Shown here one piece after another: positions 1-8,042 of a DNA stretch of 64,000 nucleotides. The stretch covers positions 104,001 to 168,000 of the forward strand of contig DUMZ01000019.1 of assembly GCA_012839565.1 (NCBI GenBank). The letters are read 5' to 3'. The position numbers and the translations under genes were made by a program. A model generated the notes under the pieces. It was not told where the DNA came from and searched no databases. It was given only the letters and a program-made list of their open reading frames with translations. Numbering within the stretch: position 1 is the first letter of the stretch; every line of letters begins with the position of its first letter. This DNA comes from Anaerolineaceae bacterium. GTDB taxonomy: Bacteria > Chloroflexota > Anaerolineae > Anaerolineales > Anaerolineaceae.

Positions 1-2
1 CC

Positions 3-68
3 CAAATGGCTCAACACGCCCTGGCTTGCCTGGCCGATTTTCTTGAACGCCACTACCCCAGGCCCTAA
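3..68 (+). CDS. possible C-terminal end of an upstream gene (partial)
   Basis: The window opens inside a reading frame that ends at a TAA at 66-68. Its last residues include ALACLADFLERHYPRP, which has normal protein composition. A second open frame ends at the TGA of 88-90 and would overlap the comEC start as ATGA, but its composition (many W, P and N) is less protein-like. Too little is visible to name a family, and either frame could be the real one. Confidence 0.3.
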   Translation, partial: QMAQHALACLADFLERHYPRP

Positions 69-86
69 CCAGCGCAGGCACTCACC

Positions 87-2432
87 ATGACCAGCCCATC
101 CCCCGCGCCAGCTTCCGCGACGCCCCAACAGAAGCAAAAGCCCCTTTCAAAACAACTCCGCTTACCCGCTTTTATGCCTTTCTTTTGGCTGGGGATTGCC
201 ACAATCGTTGGCGCTTTTTTGGCGCATAAGCTAAAACCCGATGGCAAACTGTGGCTTGTCGCCTTGGGGCTTAGTCTGGTTGGTTTCGTGATTGATGCCA
301 CCAAACAGCATCGCCAAAAAAGGCGACGCAAAGTTTCGGTTTTTCTGGTACTCACCAGTCTTTGTCTCAGCGCGTTTCTTTACACTAACAGTCTCCCCAA
401 GAACACCCCACAATACGTCAACTATTACAACGACAAAGGCACGGTGAACTTTAGCGGCCTGGTTGTTAAACCACCCCGTCAAAAACGCAGTGTTATTGAA
501 CTGACGGTGCGGGTTGAATCCATAAAAATAGACCAGAGTGACGAAAACGCGCAAGACCTGAAAGGGCTAATCCTGGTTGAAGTCCCTTTGGGCAATGACT
601 ACAAATACGGCGACCGCATCAGTGTTTACGGCGAGCTTAACCAACCACCCGAAGGGACCACTTTCTCTTATCGCGACTATCTCTTCCATAAGGGCATCTA
701 CGCCGTGAATCAATATGGCGCGGTTCGGCTGATGAGCCGCGGGCATGGCAGCCCTTTCCTGCGCGCTTTATATGCCCTTCGCGAAAGAAGCAATCAGGTC
801 TTGCAAAACAACTTCCCCAACCCCGAAAGCGCTCTGCTGCGCGGCATTTTGCTCGGCGATGAAAGTGGTATTTCCAGCGAACTCGCCCAGGACTATTCGC
901 GAACGGGCACGTCGCACATCATCGCCATTTCCGGGTTCAACATGGTCGTTTTGGCGGGGGTAGTCAGCGCGATTTTAAGACGTCGCGCGGGTCGTTTGTG
1001 GGATAGTCTCATTGCCATCGCGGTACTTGGGGCTTATACGCTCTTTGTAGGCGCCAACCCGGCGGTTACGCGCGCCTTTGTGATGAGTGCTGTCGCGATT
1101 TTGGGCAGCAGCATCGCCAGGCGAGGCAATCTGCTCAACAGCCTGGGCTTGAGTGTCTTTATCATGGTGCTGATTGACCCGCATCTGCCCTGGGATATCG
1201 GCTTTCAGTTTTCGGTGATGGCGACCTTATCGCTTTCCTTGTTCGCCACACCTTTGCAGGCCTGGGTGGAAGAAAAATTGCAAAAGCGGTTTCCCGATGA
1301 AAAAGCGCGCAACATCGCCAGCTTTATTAGTGAGTATTTTTTGATCACTCTCGTCGCGCAGGTTTTGGTGCTTCCCCTGATAATCTATCATTTTAGGGAA
1401 GTTTCCTGGCTGTTCCTGCTGGCAAATCCGCTCATTTTGCCTGTTCAACCCCTGGTGATGATACTAGGATTGCTGGCTTTAATCGCTGGTCTTTTTTCAG
1501 TTCCACTTGGACAGTTTCTGTCATGGCTCAGCTGGCCCTTTGTGGCTTATACCAACAAAGTGGTCAGTGGACTGGCGCGTATGGCACCAAATGCCTGGCA
1601 CCTGCCCAGCTTTAGCGCCTGGTGGTTGCTGGTTTACTACGCCCTGGTTTTTCTGCTCGCCTTTCGCCCAAAGTTCAAATCATCCGATAAACCCATTTGG
1701 CAACCGGTTTTCGCGTTGCTGGGATTAGGCAGTCTCGCCATCGTTTTAGCCGTGCATCTGGCAAGCCGACCGGATGGCAAACTGGGCATCAAAGTCTTCA
1801 ACAACCCGGACGCGCCCATTGTTTTAGTCCGCACGCCCAAAGGAGAGATGATATTAAGCGGTGGCGCGACCAGCGCGACGCGTTTGGCGGAGAACGTTTC
1901 CAAAGCTCTGCCACCTTTTCAGCAAAACATTGCCTATCTTATCGTGCCTGGCTGTAAAAAGGCGCAACTGAATGGCTTTTTCGGATTGCCGGATCAGATG
2001 CGCATCGGCACAGTCCTGTGGGCTTGCGACCCTGAAAGTTCTCGCACCGCGCAATCGCTCTTCAGTTATTTTGAAAACAAAGACCTCTCCCAGCTCATCA
2101 TCGACAATCAATATCTGCTCAACTGGTCCGGCGGTGAAATGAGTTTTGCGATTGATGAAGAAGGTCTGCAAGCGCTGATGATAATAGAAGCTGATTTTAG
2201 TGCTGTAGTTGATTACGGCGTTGCTGCACCAAGCCTCAGGTCAGATGATTTGTCATTGTGGGTGGGTAAACCTGATGATAACACCACCACCTGCGCGGCG
2301 ATTATGCTCAGCACAGCTGAAAGTGCTTCAAAACCAGAGATGCAATGCCCGACAGAATTTGTGCCGGTATCTGAACACGACTGGGTGCTTGTCAGCACCG
2401 ATGGTCAGCAAGTTTGGCTCCGCGTGAAGTAA
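87..2432 (+). CDS. comEC: ComEC/Rec2-family competence DNA channel
   Basis: This 781-residue polytopic membrane protein matches ComEC/Rec2, the channel that takes single-stranded DNA across the inner membrane during natural transformation. The N-terminus has two or three membrane spans and a DUF4131-like soluble region (about residues 110-200). The competence core follows, with LLRGILLGDES near 250, SHIIAISGFNMVVL near 277 and DIGFQFSVMATLSL near 370, then many hydrophobic helices to about 555. The last 200 residues sit where ComEC normally carries a metallo-beta-lactamase domain, but no HxHxDH zinc motif is visible. That tail is either a degenerate lactamase fold or a replacement. The gene appears monocistronic, since a hairpin follows the stop. 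Family confidence is high; DNA uptake in this organism is inferred. Confidence 0.9.
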   Translation: MTSPSPAPASATPQQKQKPLSKQLRLPAFMPFFWLGIATIVGAFLAHKLKPDGKLWLVALGLSLVGFVIDATKQHRQKRRRKVSVFLVLTSLCLSAFLYTNSLPKNTPQYVNYYNDKGTVNFSGLVVKPPRQKRSVIELTVRVESIKIDQSDENAQDLKGLILVEVPLGNDYKYGDRISVYGELNQPPEGTTFSYRDYLFHKGIYAVNQYGAVRLMSRGHGSPFLRALYALRERSNQVLQNNFPNPESALLRGILLGDESGISSELAQDYSRTGTSHIIAISGFNMVVLAGVVSAILRRRAGRLWDSLIAIAVLGAYTLFVGANPAVTRAFVMSAVAILGSSIARRGNLLNSLGLSVFIMVLIDPHLPWDIGFQFSVMATLSLSLFATPLQAWVEEKLQKRFPDEKARNIASFISEYFLITLVAQVLVLPLIIYHFREVSWLFLLANPLILPVQPLVMILGLLALIAGLFSVPLGQFLSWLSWPFVAYTNKVVSGLARMAPNAWHLPSFSAWWLLVYYALVFLLAFRPKFKSSDKPIWQPVFALLGLGSLAIVLAVHLASRPDGKLGIKVFNNPDAPIVLVRTPKGEMILSGGATSATRLAENVSKALPPFQQNIAYLIVPGCKKAQLNGFFGLPDQMRIGTVLWACDPESSRTAQSLFSYFENKDLSQLIIDNQYLLNWSGGEMSFAIDEEGLQALMIIEADFSAVVDYGVAAPSLRSDDLSLWVGKPDDNTTTCAAIMLSTAESASKPEMQCPTEFVPVSEHDWVLVSTDGQQVWLRVK

Positions 2433-2473
2433 GGTGATACGCAAACTGCCATCATCTTTGTTATTTAACGACT

Positions 2474-2502
2474 AAGTGCCCCAGACGCCTACCGGGGCAC
2501 TT
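2474..2502 (+). terminator. hairpin after comEC
   Basis: A perfect 9-bp inverted repeat (AAGTGCCCC at 2474-2482, GGGGCACTT at 2494-2502) with an 11-nt loop lies 42 nt after the comEC stop. No long T-run follows it, so termination may be inefficient or the hairpin may only protect the 3' end. Confidence 0.55.
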
Positions 2503-2801
2503 GAGTATTAAGGAGGGGAAGAAGAGAAATTGTTATATCGCTTTTATCTTAGCTCTTTTTTATCTCTCGTGCTTGACGCTTAACCTACGCTTACCATACG
2601 ATTTTGAAGAAATCAGACTTTTTTGTAAGCTCAATGCGCCAAACCGCTCATATAACACCGTTATTTCCAGATACTCAACTTATAAAGTGAGAATGTTTAA
2701 ATTCACCCCGCTTAAGCCATTATGCGTTAGAATTTCTCCACAAGGACGAGATTTTGTACTCGTGCCTATCTTTGAAACTTTGTATTAACAAAAGGAGTTC
2801 T
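2503..2801 (+). other. gene-free leader before the M14 peptidase
   Basis: These 300 bases are AT-rich compared with the neighbours. A weak promoter-like pair (TTGACG at 2573-2578, 18-nt spacer, TACGAT at 2597-2602) would give a leader of about 190 nt for the peptidase. A strong AAAGGAG ribosome site at 2791-2797 marks the ATG at 2802. I see no riboswitch I can name and no credible coding frame. Confidence 0.35.
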
Positions 2802-4556
2802 ATGTCCCCCAAAAAACTGCGCTTTCTCTATCTCTGCATCGCAATTGTCCTTATTTTTGGCATGCTTGTTGGCTCACAAACTGTGACCGCCAACCAACCC
2901 CTGCCCGAAATCCAGGTACTTATCGTACCCTTTGAGAATCGCGACCGTCTGCAAATCCTTGCTGACCGCTACGACGTTGTGGAAGTTCACCACGACACAC
3001 AGACCGTCAAAATATTCTCTTCACTCAATGACCGTGACGCATTGTCACGCGATGGCTTCAGCTGGACGGTTGACATCCCCTACACCAGAGAAATCAACAC
3101 TGTCAGGGAGAAACTGCCTAATCAAACTTCGGGTATGCCCGGATATCCCTGCTTCCGCACAGTGGATGAAATGTACGCGCGTACAGCCGAGCTCGCCAGT
3201 CTTTACCCCGACCTGGTTGAAATCATCGACATCGGCGACAGCTGGCAGAAAATTAACAGTGGCGGCACAGCTGGCTACGACATAGAAGTACTACTGATTA
3301 CCAACAAAAACAACCCGGAAACGCCAAAATCGGATACTTTCTATATGAGCAACATCCACGCCCGCGAGTGGGCTCCGCCGGAAGTCAATCTGCGTTTGGC
3401 AGAATTTTTGCTTGAAAACTACGGCCAAAACCCGGATATTACCTGGATGCTTGATTACAACCGTGTGCACATGGTTATCGTCAGCAATCCTGATGGGCGT
3501 TTGATTGATGAAGGTGGCTCCAACCGTATGCAACGTAAAAACTACAACACCAATCACTGTCCTGGCCAATATGGTAACTACAACCAAACCGGTGTGGACC
3601 TTAACCGCAACTATCCCTTTGCCTGGGGAAGCGGTTCAAATCAGTGCGATCTTACTTACCCAGGTCTCTCTGGTAATTCTGAGCCCGAAACCCAGGCCAT
3701 TACAGCCTACCTGAGCACTATCTTTGAAGACCAGCGTGGCCCCGGTGAAAACGACCCGGCTCCAGCTGACACAACCGGCATGTTTATGGACCTGCACAGC
3801 TACAGCGAATTGATTCTCTATCCCTGGGGCTATACCTACGATAACGCGCCTAACCACAATCAACTTAAAACCGTGAGTTATAAATTAGCCTATTACAACA
3901 AATACCTTCCCCAAAAATCCACGACTTTATACCCGACATTAGGCTCAACAGATGACTTCGTCTATGGTGAATTTGGTGTACCCGCCTTCTGTGTCGAAAT
4001 GGGTGTTACCTTCCATGAAAGCTGCTCACGATTTGAAAGTGAAATCTGGCCAGACAATCAACAGACGCTCCTAAGAGGCATCAAACTTGCGCGCCGACCC
4101 TACATGGACTCTTATGGTCCTGAGGTTACTTTCAACAGCATCCCCGCCAACCCTGTAAATCCTGCGCAACCGATGATTGTCAACGTCAACATCGATGATA
4201 CCCTTCACAGCAGTTATGAGGGTGGCATTCCTTCGCAAAACATTGTCGCCTATCGTTACAGCTTTGACAAACCCAGCTGGATTGAAGGCGCGAACCCGGT
4301 CACAGTCAATCGTAATATAGGTAAACCTAAAAGCGATGTGATGTTTTCGGTGGACGTATCTCACTTAAGTCCTGGCAAACACACGATTTTTGTAGAAGGC
4401 AAGGATGCGGATGGCAACTGGGGCATTCCCACAGCGGCATGGTTTACCGTTGGCTCGGCTCCAATGCCAACACCTACCCCTGTCCCAACACCCGGGCCAG
4501 ACCCCATGAGCAACTGGATTTACCTGCCAATCATTGTCAATCCTGACACGCCCTAA
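2802..4556 (+). CDS. secreted zinc carboxypeptidase, M14 family
   Basis: This 584-residue exported M14 metallocarboxypeptidase removes C-terminal amino acids outside the cell. A signal peptide spans residues 1-30 and a propeptide-like region about 35-105. The zinc ligands are intact: H186 and E189 in NIHAREW and H332 in DLHSYSE. The substrate/oxyanion motif DLNRNYPF and the catalytic Glu399 (CVEMG) are also present. A beta-sandwich-like region about 455-555 and a PTPTPVPTP linker come before the tail WIYLPIIVNPDTP. ATG 2802 is chosen over an in-frame ATG at 2754 because AAAGGAG lies just upstream and the signal peptide begins there. A paralogue that lost its zinc ligands lies at 46583-48052. 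The tail resembles those of two other exported proteins here. Confidence 0.9.
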   Translation: MSPKKLRFLYLCIAIVLIFGMLVGSQTVTANQPLPEIQVLIVPFENRDRLQILADRYDVVEVHHDTQTVKIFSSLNDRDALSRDGFSWTVDIPYTREINTVREKLPNQTSGMPGYPCFRTVDEMYARTAELASLYPDLVEIIDIGDSWQKINSGGTAGYDIEVLLITNKNNPETPKSDTFYMSNIHAREWAPPEVNLRLAEFLLENYGQNPDITWMLDYNRVHMVIVSNPDGRLIDEGGSNRMQRKNYNTNHCPGQYGNYNQTGVDLNRNYPFAWGSGSNQCDLTYPGLSGNSEPETQAITAYLSTIFEDQRGPGENDPAPADTTGMFMDLHSYSELILYPWGYTYDNAPNHNQLKTVSYKLAYYNKYLPQKSTTLYPTLGSTDDFVYGEFGVPAFCVEMGVTFHESCSRFESEIWPDNQQTLLRGIKLARRPYMDSYGPEVTFNSIPANPVNPAQPMIVNVNIDDTLHSSYEGGIPSQNIVAYRYSFDKPSWIEGANPVTVNRNIGKPKSDVMFSVDVSHLSPGKHTIFVEGKDADGNWGIPTAAWFTVGSAPMPTPTPVPTPGPDPMSNWIYLPIIVNPDTP

Positions 4557-4570
4557 ACTGGGATTTATCT

Positions 4571-4607
4571 AAAAAAAAGAGTTGGCTAAGCTTTGGCCAA
4601 CTCTTTT
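4571..4607. terminator. bidirectional terminator
   Basis: AAAAGAGTTGGC (4575-4586) pairs perfectly with GCCAACTCTTTT (4596-4607) across a 9-nt loop. An A8 tract on the left becomes a T-run for minus-strand transcription. It can end both the M14 gene and the convergent flavoprotein gene. Confidence 0.85.
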
Positions 4608-4644
4608 GATTTAATCAGACCGAACAAAATTCTGATTTACTTTT

Positions 4645-5613
4645 CTATTCTGAATGCCAGTCAAGGCGGGCAGACTTTTTACCACGCAGCCATTTTTCAG
4701 CTTCAATCGCAGCGATGGCACCATCGCCCACGGCAATCACCGCCTGACGCACACGGGTACACAGCACATCCCCCACAGCGAAGACACCGGGAACAATAGT
4801 TTGCATATTACGGTCAACCTGCAAGCAACCCTGCTCACCCGGATCCAATTGTCCAGCTAAAAAGTCCGTGACAGGTTTTCCACCCTGCAAATAGACAAAA
4901 ACACCATCCACTACCAGCTGGTTTAACGTTTCAGGCTTGCCCGCGTTTGCCCAGCGTAAGCCTTCTACCTTGTCCTTGCCGTAAATCTCGCGCACCCGCG
5001 CATTATAGTAAGGAACAATTTTATTGTTATGGCGCATCGTTTCGCAGAGTTCATCCGATGCCTCAATCTGCGTGGCAGGAACCAAAAGATGCACTTTGGA
5101 TGCGAAACGCGAGAGATAAAGGGCTTCTTCCAGGGCTTCATCGGTTTTGCCGATTACCGCGACCTCTTTGTCTTTGTAAAATGCCGCGTCACAAACACCA
5201 CAGTAAGACACGCCCCTGCCTAAAAATGCCGCTTCGCCGTCGATCAGGTTCGCCCTGCCCATTGACCCCGTGGCAATGATGATGGCTTTGGCAAAATAAG
5301 CGTCGAAGTTTCCGTAAACCGTTTTTATCTCTGAACCCAAGTCCGTACCAACGGCTTTATCATTGATAAATTCCGCGCCAAAATCAGTTGCCTGTTTGCG
5401 CATCACACTCAAAAGTTCCGCGCCGGATACATCACCGACCACGCCAGGGAAGTTGGCAATTTTACTGGTCACACCCAGGGCACCGGTAGTAAGACCTTTA
5501 TCCAGGACACCTGTCTTCAGTCCAGCCCGGGCAGTATAAATCGCCGCCGTCGCGCCAGCAGGACCGCCACCAATAATTAACACGTCATATTCGTTTTTAT
5601 CGTTTTCTGTCAT
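4645..5613 (-). CDS. thioredoxin-reductase-like flavoprotein lacking NADPH motifs
   Basis: This 322-residue protein has the fold and length of low-molecular-weight thioredoxin reductase. The FAD dinucleotide motif GGGPAG is at residues 15-20, the redox disulfide YCGVC at C138/C141, and the C-terminal FAD motif GVFAVGDVL is intact. The pyridine-nucleotide half is altered. The usual GGGDSA is GKTDEA (155-160), and the HRR motif that grips the NADPH phosphate is LLVPAT (176-181). Related enzymes without these motifs, such as the clostridial ferredoxin-dependent FFTR, take electrons from ferredoxin. That donor is therefore an inference here, and it fits an anaerobe with IorAB. The ATG at 5613, with GAGGTG upstream, is preferred to a GTG at 5619. 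Confidence 0.85.
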   Translation of the reverse strand: MTENDKNEYDVLIIGGGPAGATAAIYTARAGLKTGVLDKGLTTGALGVTSKIANFPGVVGDVSGAELLSVMRKQATDFGAEFINDKAVGTDLGSEIKTVYGNFDAYFAKAIIIATGSMGRANLIDGEAAFLGRGVSYCGVCDAAFYKDKEVAVIGKTDEALEEALYLSRFASKVHLLVPATQIEASDELCETMRHNNKIVPYYNARVREIYGKDKVEGLRWANAGKPETLNQLVVDGVFVYLQGGKPVTDFLAGQLDPGEQGCLQVDRNMQTIVPGVFAVGDVLCTRVRQAVIAVGDGAIAAIEAEKWLRGKKSARLDWHSE

Positions 5614-5767
5614 TAGCACCTCGCAAATGTTTAAAAAGTCTATCCAATCCCCCAGCGGATGCCAAAATATAGTGCAAGGTTAACAGTTTTCTAAGATATT
5701 ATCTTGTGCTTATCCCCACTTATTAATGATGAATACTTGAGATTTAGGTCGCAAATCTCAGCCAGTT

Positions 5768-6034
5768 TTAGGAAGACTGTCGAATAGAACGCAAAATAGC
5801 CACCAAACCACCAGCCCCAATCGCGCTGATTAAAATCGCATTCCATGGCGCGGGGATAAAGGACAGCGAAATGCCCCATTCCTTAATTAAAACGTTCGCC
5901 AGATACGCGCCAACAATGCCCGCTACCGCCGCACCGAGAAATTTAAATTTATAGCCTTTCATCGCGGTGTCAGTTATAAAGCCAACAATCGCGCCTACCA
6001 ATATCATCTGTATCCAGGGGTTTAGTTCAAACAT
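5768..6034 (-). CDS. GlsB/YeaQ/YmgE-family membrane protein
   Basis: This 88-residue protein consists almost entirely of three hydrophobic segments (about 7-20, 32-50, 62-82) with the glycine-rich pattern VGAIVGFITDTAMKG and FLGAAVAGIVGAYL. These are typical of the small 'transglycosylase-associated'/GlsB inner-membrane proteins linked to general stress. A clear ribosome site (ATGGAGGCGAG read on the minus strand) precedes the ATG. The exact molecular role of the family is unknown. It appears to be transcribed alone, divergently from dnaN. Confidence 0.85.
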   Translation of the reverse strand: MFELNPWIQMILVGAIVGFITDTAMKGYKFKFLGAAVAGIVGAYLANVLIKEWGISLSFIPAPWNAILISAIGAGGLVAILRSIRQSS

Positions 6035-6079
6035 CTCGCCTCCATAAATAACACTATATCAAATTCTGCATTTTCCAAC

Positions 6080-6124
6080 ACCCGTGCGCTTTGTGCTGTC
6101 ACTCGCGGTTTCGTGAGCACGGGT
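6080..6124. promoter_or_regulatory. dyad between the divergent GlsB-like gene and dnaN
   Basis: ACCCGTGC (6080-6087) is repeated inverted as GCACGGGT (6117-6124). The 29-nt interval holds a second, G-U-tolerant hairpin (CTCGCG/CGTGAG). It lies between divergent genes and could be a regulator site or a structured leader of either one. A TATACT at 6206-6211 is a plausible -10 for dnaN. Confidence 0.4.
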
Positions 6125-6248
6125 AAGGAATTTCACCATATCAGAATTGTCATATCAAATTATAGCCCGGTTTCACGAAATATCCGGATTTTATATAAAG
6201 AATGGTATACTTAAAAGGATAAAAAAGTCATCACGCTGGAGGAGTTTT

Positions 6249-7385
6249 ATGAAAGTTGTCATTCAACAGAGTCAACTCGCACATGGGGTGAGTGTGGTTG
6301 CACGTGCCGTAACCCCCCGCTCAACCTTGCCTGTGCTTTCGAACATTCTCATTAAAACTGATGGGGAACGCTTGCGCCTTTCTGGCACCAATCTCGAACT
6401 GGGAATCAGCGCCTGGATTGATGCGAAAGTGGAAAAGGAAGGCGGATTAACCGTTCCAGCCCGCACCTTTGCGGATTTGGTTAGCAACCTGCCCAGCCGC
6501 GAAGTCACGCTCACCGTGGATATTCCCACCCAAACCTTAAATGTCAAATGTGGCACACTCAACACCGACATCAAAGGCATCAGCGCGGATGAATTCCCAC
6601 CTATGCCAGCACCCGACCTTGATGAAGCCATCCCATTGAACGTGGCAAACTTCAAAGAGATGATTAACCAGGTTGTCTTTGCGGCATCTACTGAAGATTC
6701 ACGCCCCAATCTCACCGGCGTTCACATGAGTTTTGAAGACGAAATGCTCGAAATGGCGGCAACCGATGGCTATCGCATCTCAATCTCGCGCGCGCCGATG
6801 GCAGGCGTGGGCAAGCAAAAGCTCGAAGCGCTTGTGCCCGCCCGCGCGCTTTCTGAACTCTCGCGTGTGGCAGTCAATGGTGATGAAACCCTGAAGATGA
6901 CTTTTCCTCCCGGTCGTGGTCAGGTAATTTTCCATCTTAAAGACGTGGAACTGGTCTCGCAGCTGATTGAAGGTAACTTCCCCAATTACAACGCCATTAT
7001 CCCGCCCACTTTCAAAACCCGCACCGTGCTTTCAACCAGCGATATGCTCAAAGCCTGTAAGCAGACAGAAATTATCGCGCGCGAAGGCAACTACATCGCG
7101 CGACTTGACATTCAGCCCGATGAAAACGGCGATGGCATTGCCCAGCTGGATATTTCTGCCAATTCCGAACAAACCGGTTCATCTGAAGTGATTGTAGACG
7201 CTTCGGTTGAAGGTGTGCCCTTGCTGATTAGCTTCAACATTCGCTACCTGCGCGAAGCGCTTGAAGTTATCAAAACTCCGACCGTGATTTTGGAAACGAA
7301 CGCTCCCAACACGCCTGGTTTGTTGCGCCCGGTCGATGATGAAAGCTTCAAGCACATCATCATGCCCATGAACATCCCCCGCTAA
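6249..7385 (+). CDS. dnaN: DNA polymerase III sliding clamp (beta subunit)
   Basis: This 378-residue protein is a full-length bacterial beta clamp, the ring that tethers the replicative polymerase to DNA. It starts MKVVIQQSQLAHGVSVV, contains RPNLTGVHMSFEDEMLEMAATDGYRIS at about 150-180, and ends HIIMPMNIPR, the usual clamp C-terminus. ATG 6249 is preferred to an upstream in-frame ATG at 6147 because GGAGGAG sits just before it and the clamp fold begins here. dnaA is not next to it in this window. A strong terminator follows, so it is probably a single-gene transcript. Confidence 0.95.
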   Translation: MKVVIQQSQLAHGVSVVARAVTPRSTLPVLSNILIKTDGERLRLSGTNLELGISAWIDAKVEKEGGLTVPARTFADLVSNLPSREVTLTVDIPTQTLNVKCGTLNTDIKGISADEFPPMPAPDLDEAIPLNVANFKEMINQVVFAASTEDSRPNLTGVHMSFEDEMLEMAATDGYRISISRAPMAGVGKQKLEALVPARALSELSRVAVNGDETLKMTFPPGRGQVIFHLKDVELVSQLIEGNFPNYNAIIPPTFKTRTVLSTSDMLKACKQTEIIAREGNYIARLDIQPDENGDGIAQLDISANSEQTGSSEVIVDASVEGVPLLISFNIRYLREALEVIKTPTVILETNAPNTPGLLRPVDDESFKHIIMPMNIPR

Positions 7386-7404
7386 TTTTTCCCTTATTAG
7401 AATC

Positions 7405-7435
7405 AAAAAGGCTGCTTTGAATGAGCAGCCTTTTT
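7405..7435. terminator. bidirectional terminator between dnaN and iorB
   Basis: AAAAAGGCTGCT (7405-7416) pairs perfectly with AGCAGCCTTTTT (7424-7435) across a 7-nt loop. A/T tracts on both sides let it serve both convergent genes. Confidence 0.9.
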
Positions 7436-7458
7436 TCTTTTATATACAAACGGCGAGA

Positions 7459-8040
7459 CTAAACCAGGGACATACCCAGTTTGAGCGCCTTTTGGTTGAC
7501 TTCAACAAACTGCTCGCGCACGTTCTCCGCGATAATCTTGTTCCAGTCGATTTCATCGTGCAAGCCCAAAGCCTTTAGCGCGACGCCCAATAGAATGATG
7601 TTCATCGTGCGGGGATTGCCGAGTTTTTCAGCTTCTTCGGTCGCGTCAAGCGCGATGACGCGCCCGGCACGCGCTTCAATCAGCTCCTGAATATTAGGCG
7701 GATAGACATCCTTGCCGGAAAGCACGCCAATCGGGTTGACGCGCGCGCGGTTCAAAATAACCACGCCTTCGCCATCATCACGCAGATATTCCAAATTGCG
7801 CAGAACTTCAAGTTCTTCAAAGCCGATGATGATATCACCTTTTTTCTTTGAAACAACCGGCGACCAGACTTTTTTGCCGTATCGCACATGGGTTAGTACG
7901 GGACCTTCGCGCTGGGACATGCCATGCACTTCGCTCATTTTCACGTCGTAGCCATTGTCTTGCAAGCCAAGGGTCAAAAGGCGGCTTGCCAAAATCGTTC
8001 CCTGGCCACCAACACCAGTCAGTAGAATGTTTTTAGTCAT
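7459..8040 (-). CDS. iorB: indolepyruvate:ferredoxin oxidoreductase, beta subunit
   Basis: This 193-residue gamma-type 2-oxoacid oxidoreductase subunit pairs with IorA to convert arylpyruvates (from aromatic amino acids) to aryl-acetyl-CoA, reducing ferredoxin. The start MTKNILLTGVGGQGTILASRLL is the family's N-terminal signature, followed by EVHGMSQREGPVLTHVRYG. The ATG at 8040 lies 2 nt after the iorA stop, with AAAGGAG inside the end of iorA, so translation is probably coupled. A longer in-frame start at 8109 lies inside iorA and is rejected. The gene pair implies fermentative amino-acid use and a pool of reduced ferredoxin. Confidence 0.93.
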   Translation of the reverse strand: MTKNILLTGVGGQGTILASRLLTLGLQDNGYDVKMSEVHGMSQREGPVLTHVRYGKKVWSPVVSKKKGDIIIGFEELEVLRNLEYLRDDGEGVVILNRARVNPIGVLSGKDVYPPNIQELIEARAGRVIALDATEEAEKLGNPRTMNIILLGVALKALGLHDEIDWNKIIAENVREQFVEVNQKALKLGMSLV

Positions 8041-8042
8041 GC

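Noticed and set aside
2501..2788. 95-codon ORF upstream of the M14 peptidase
   Set aside because: Starts with a TTG in the comEC hairpin, has no ribosome site, overlaps the peptidase leader and has low-complexity, non-protein-like composition.
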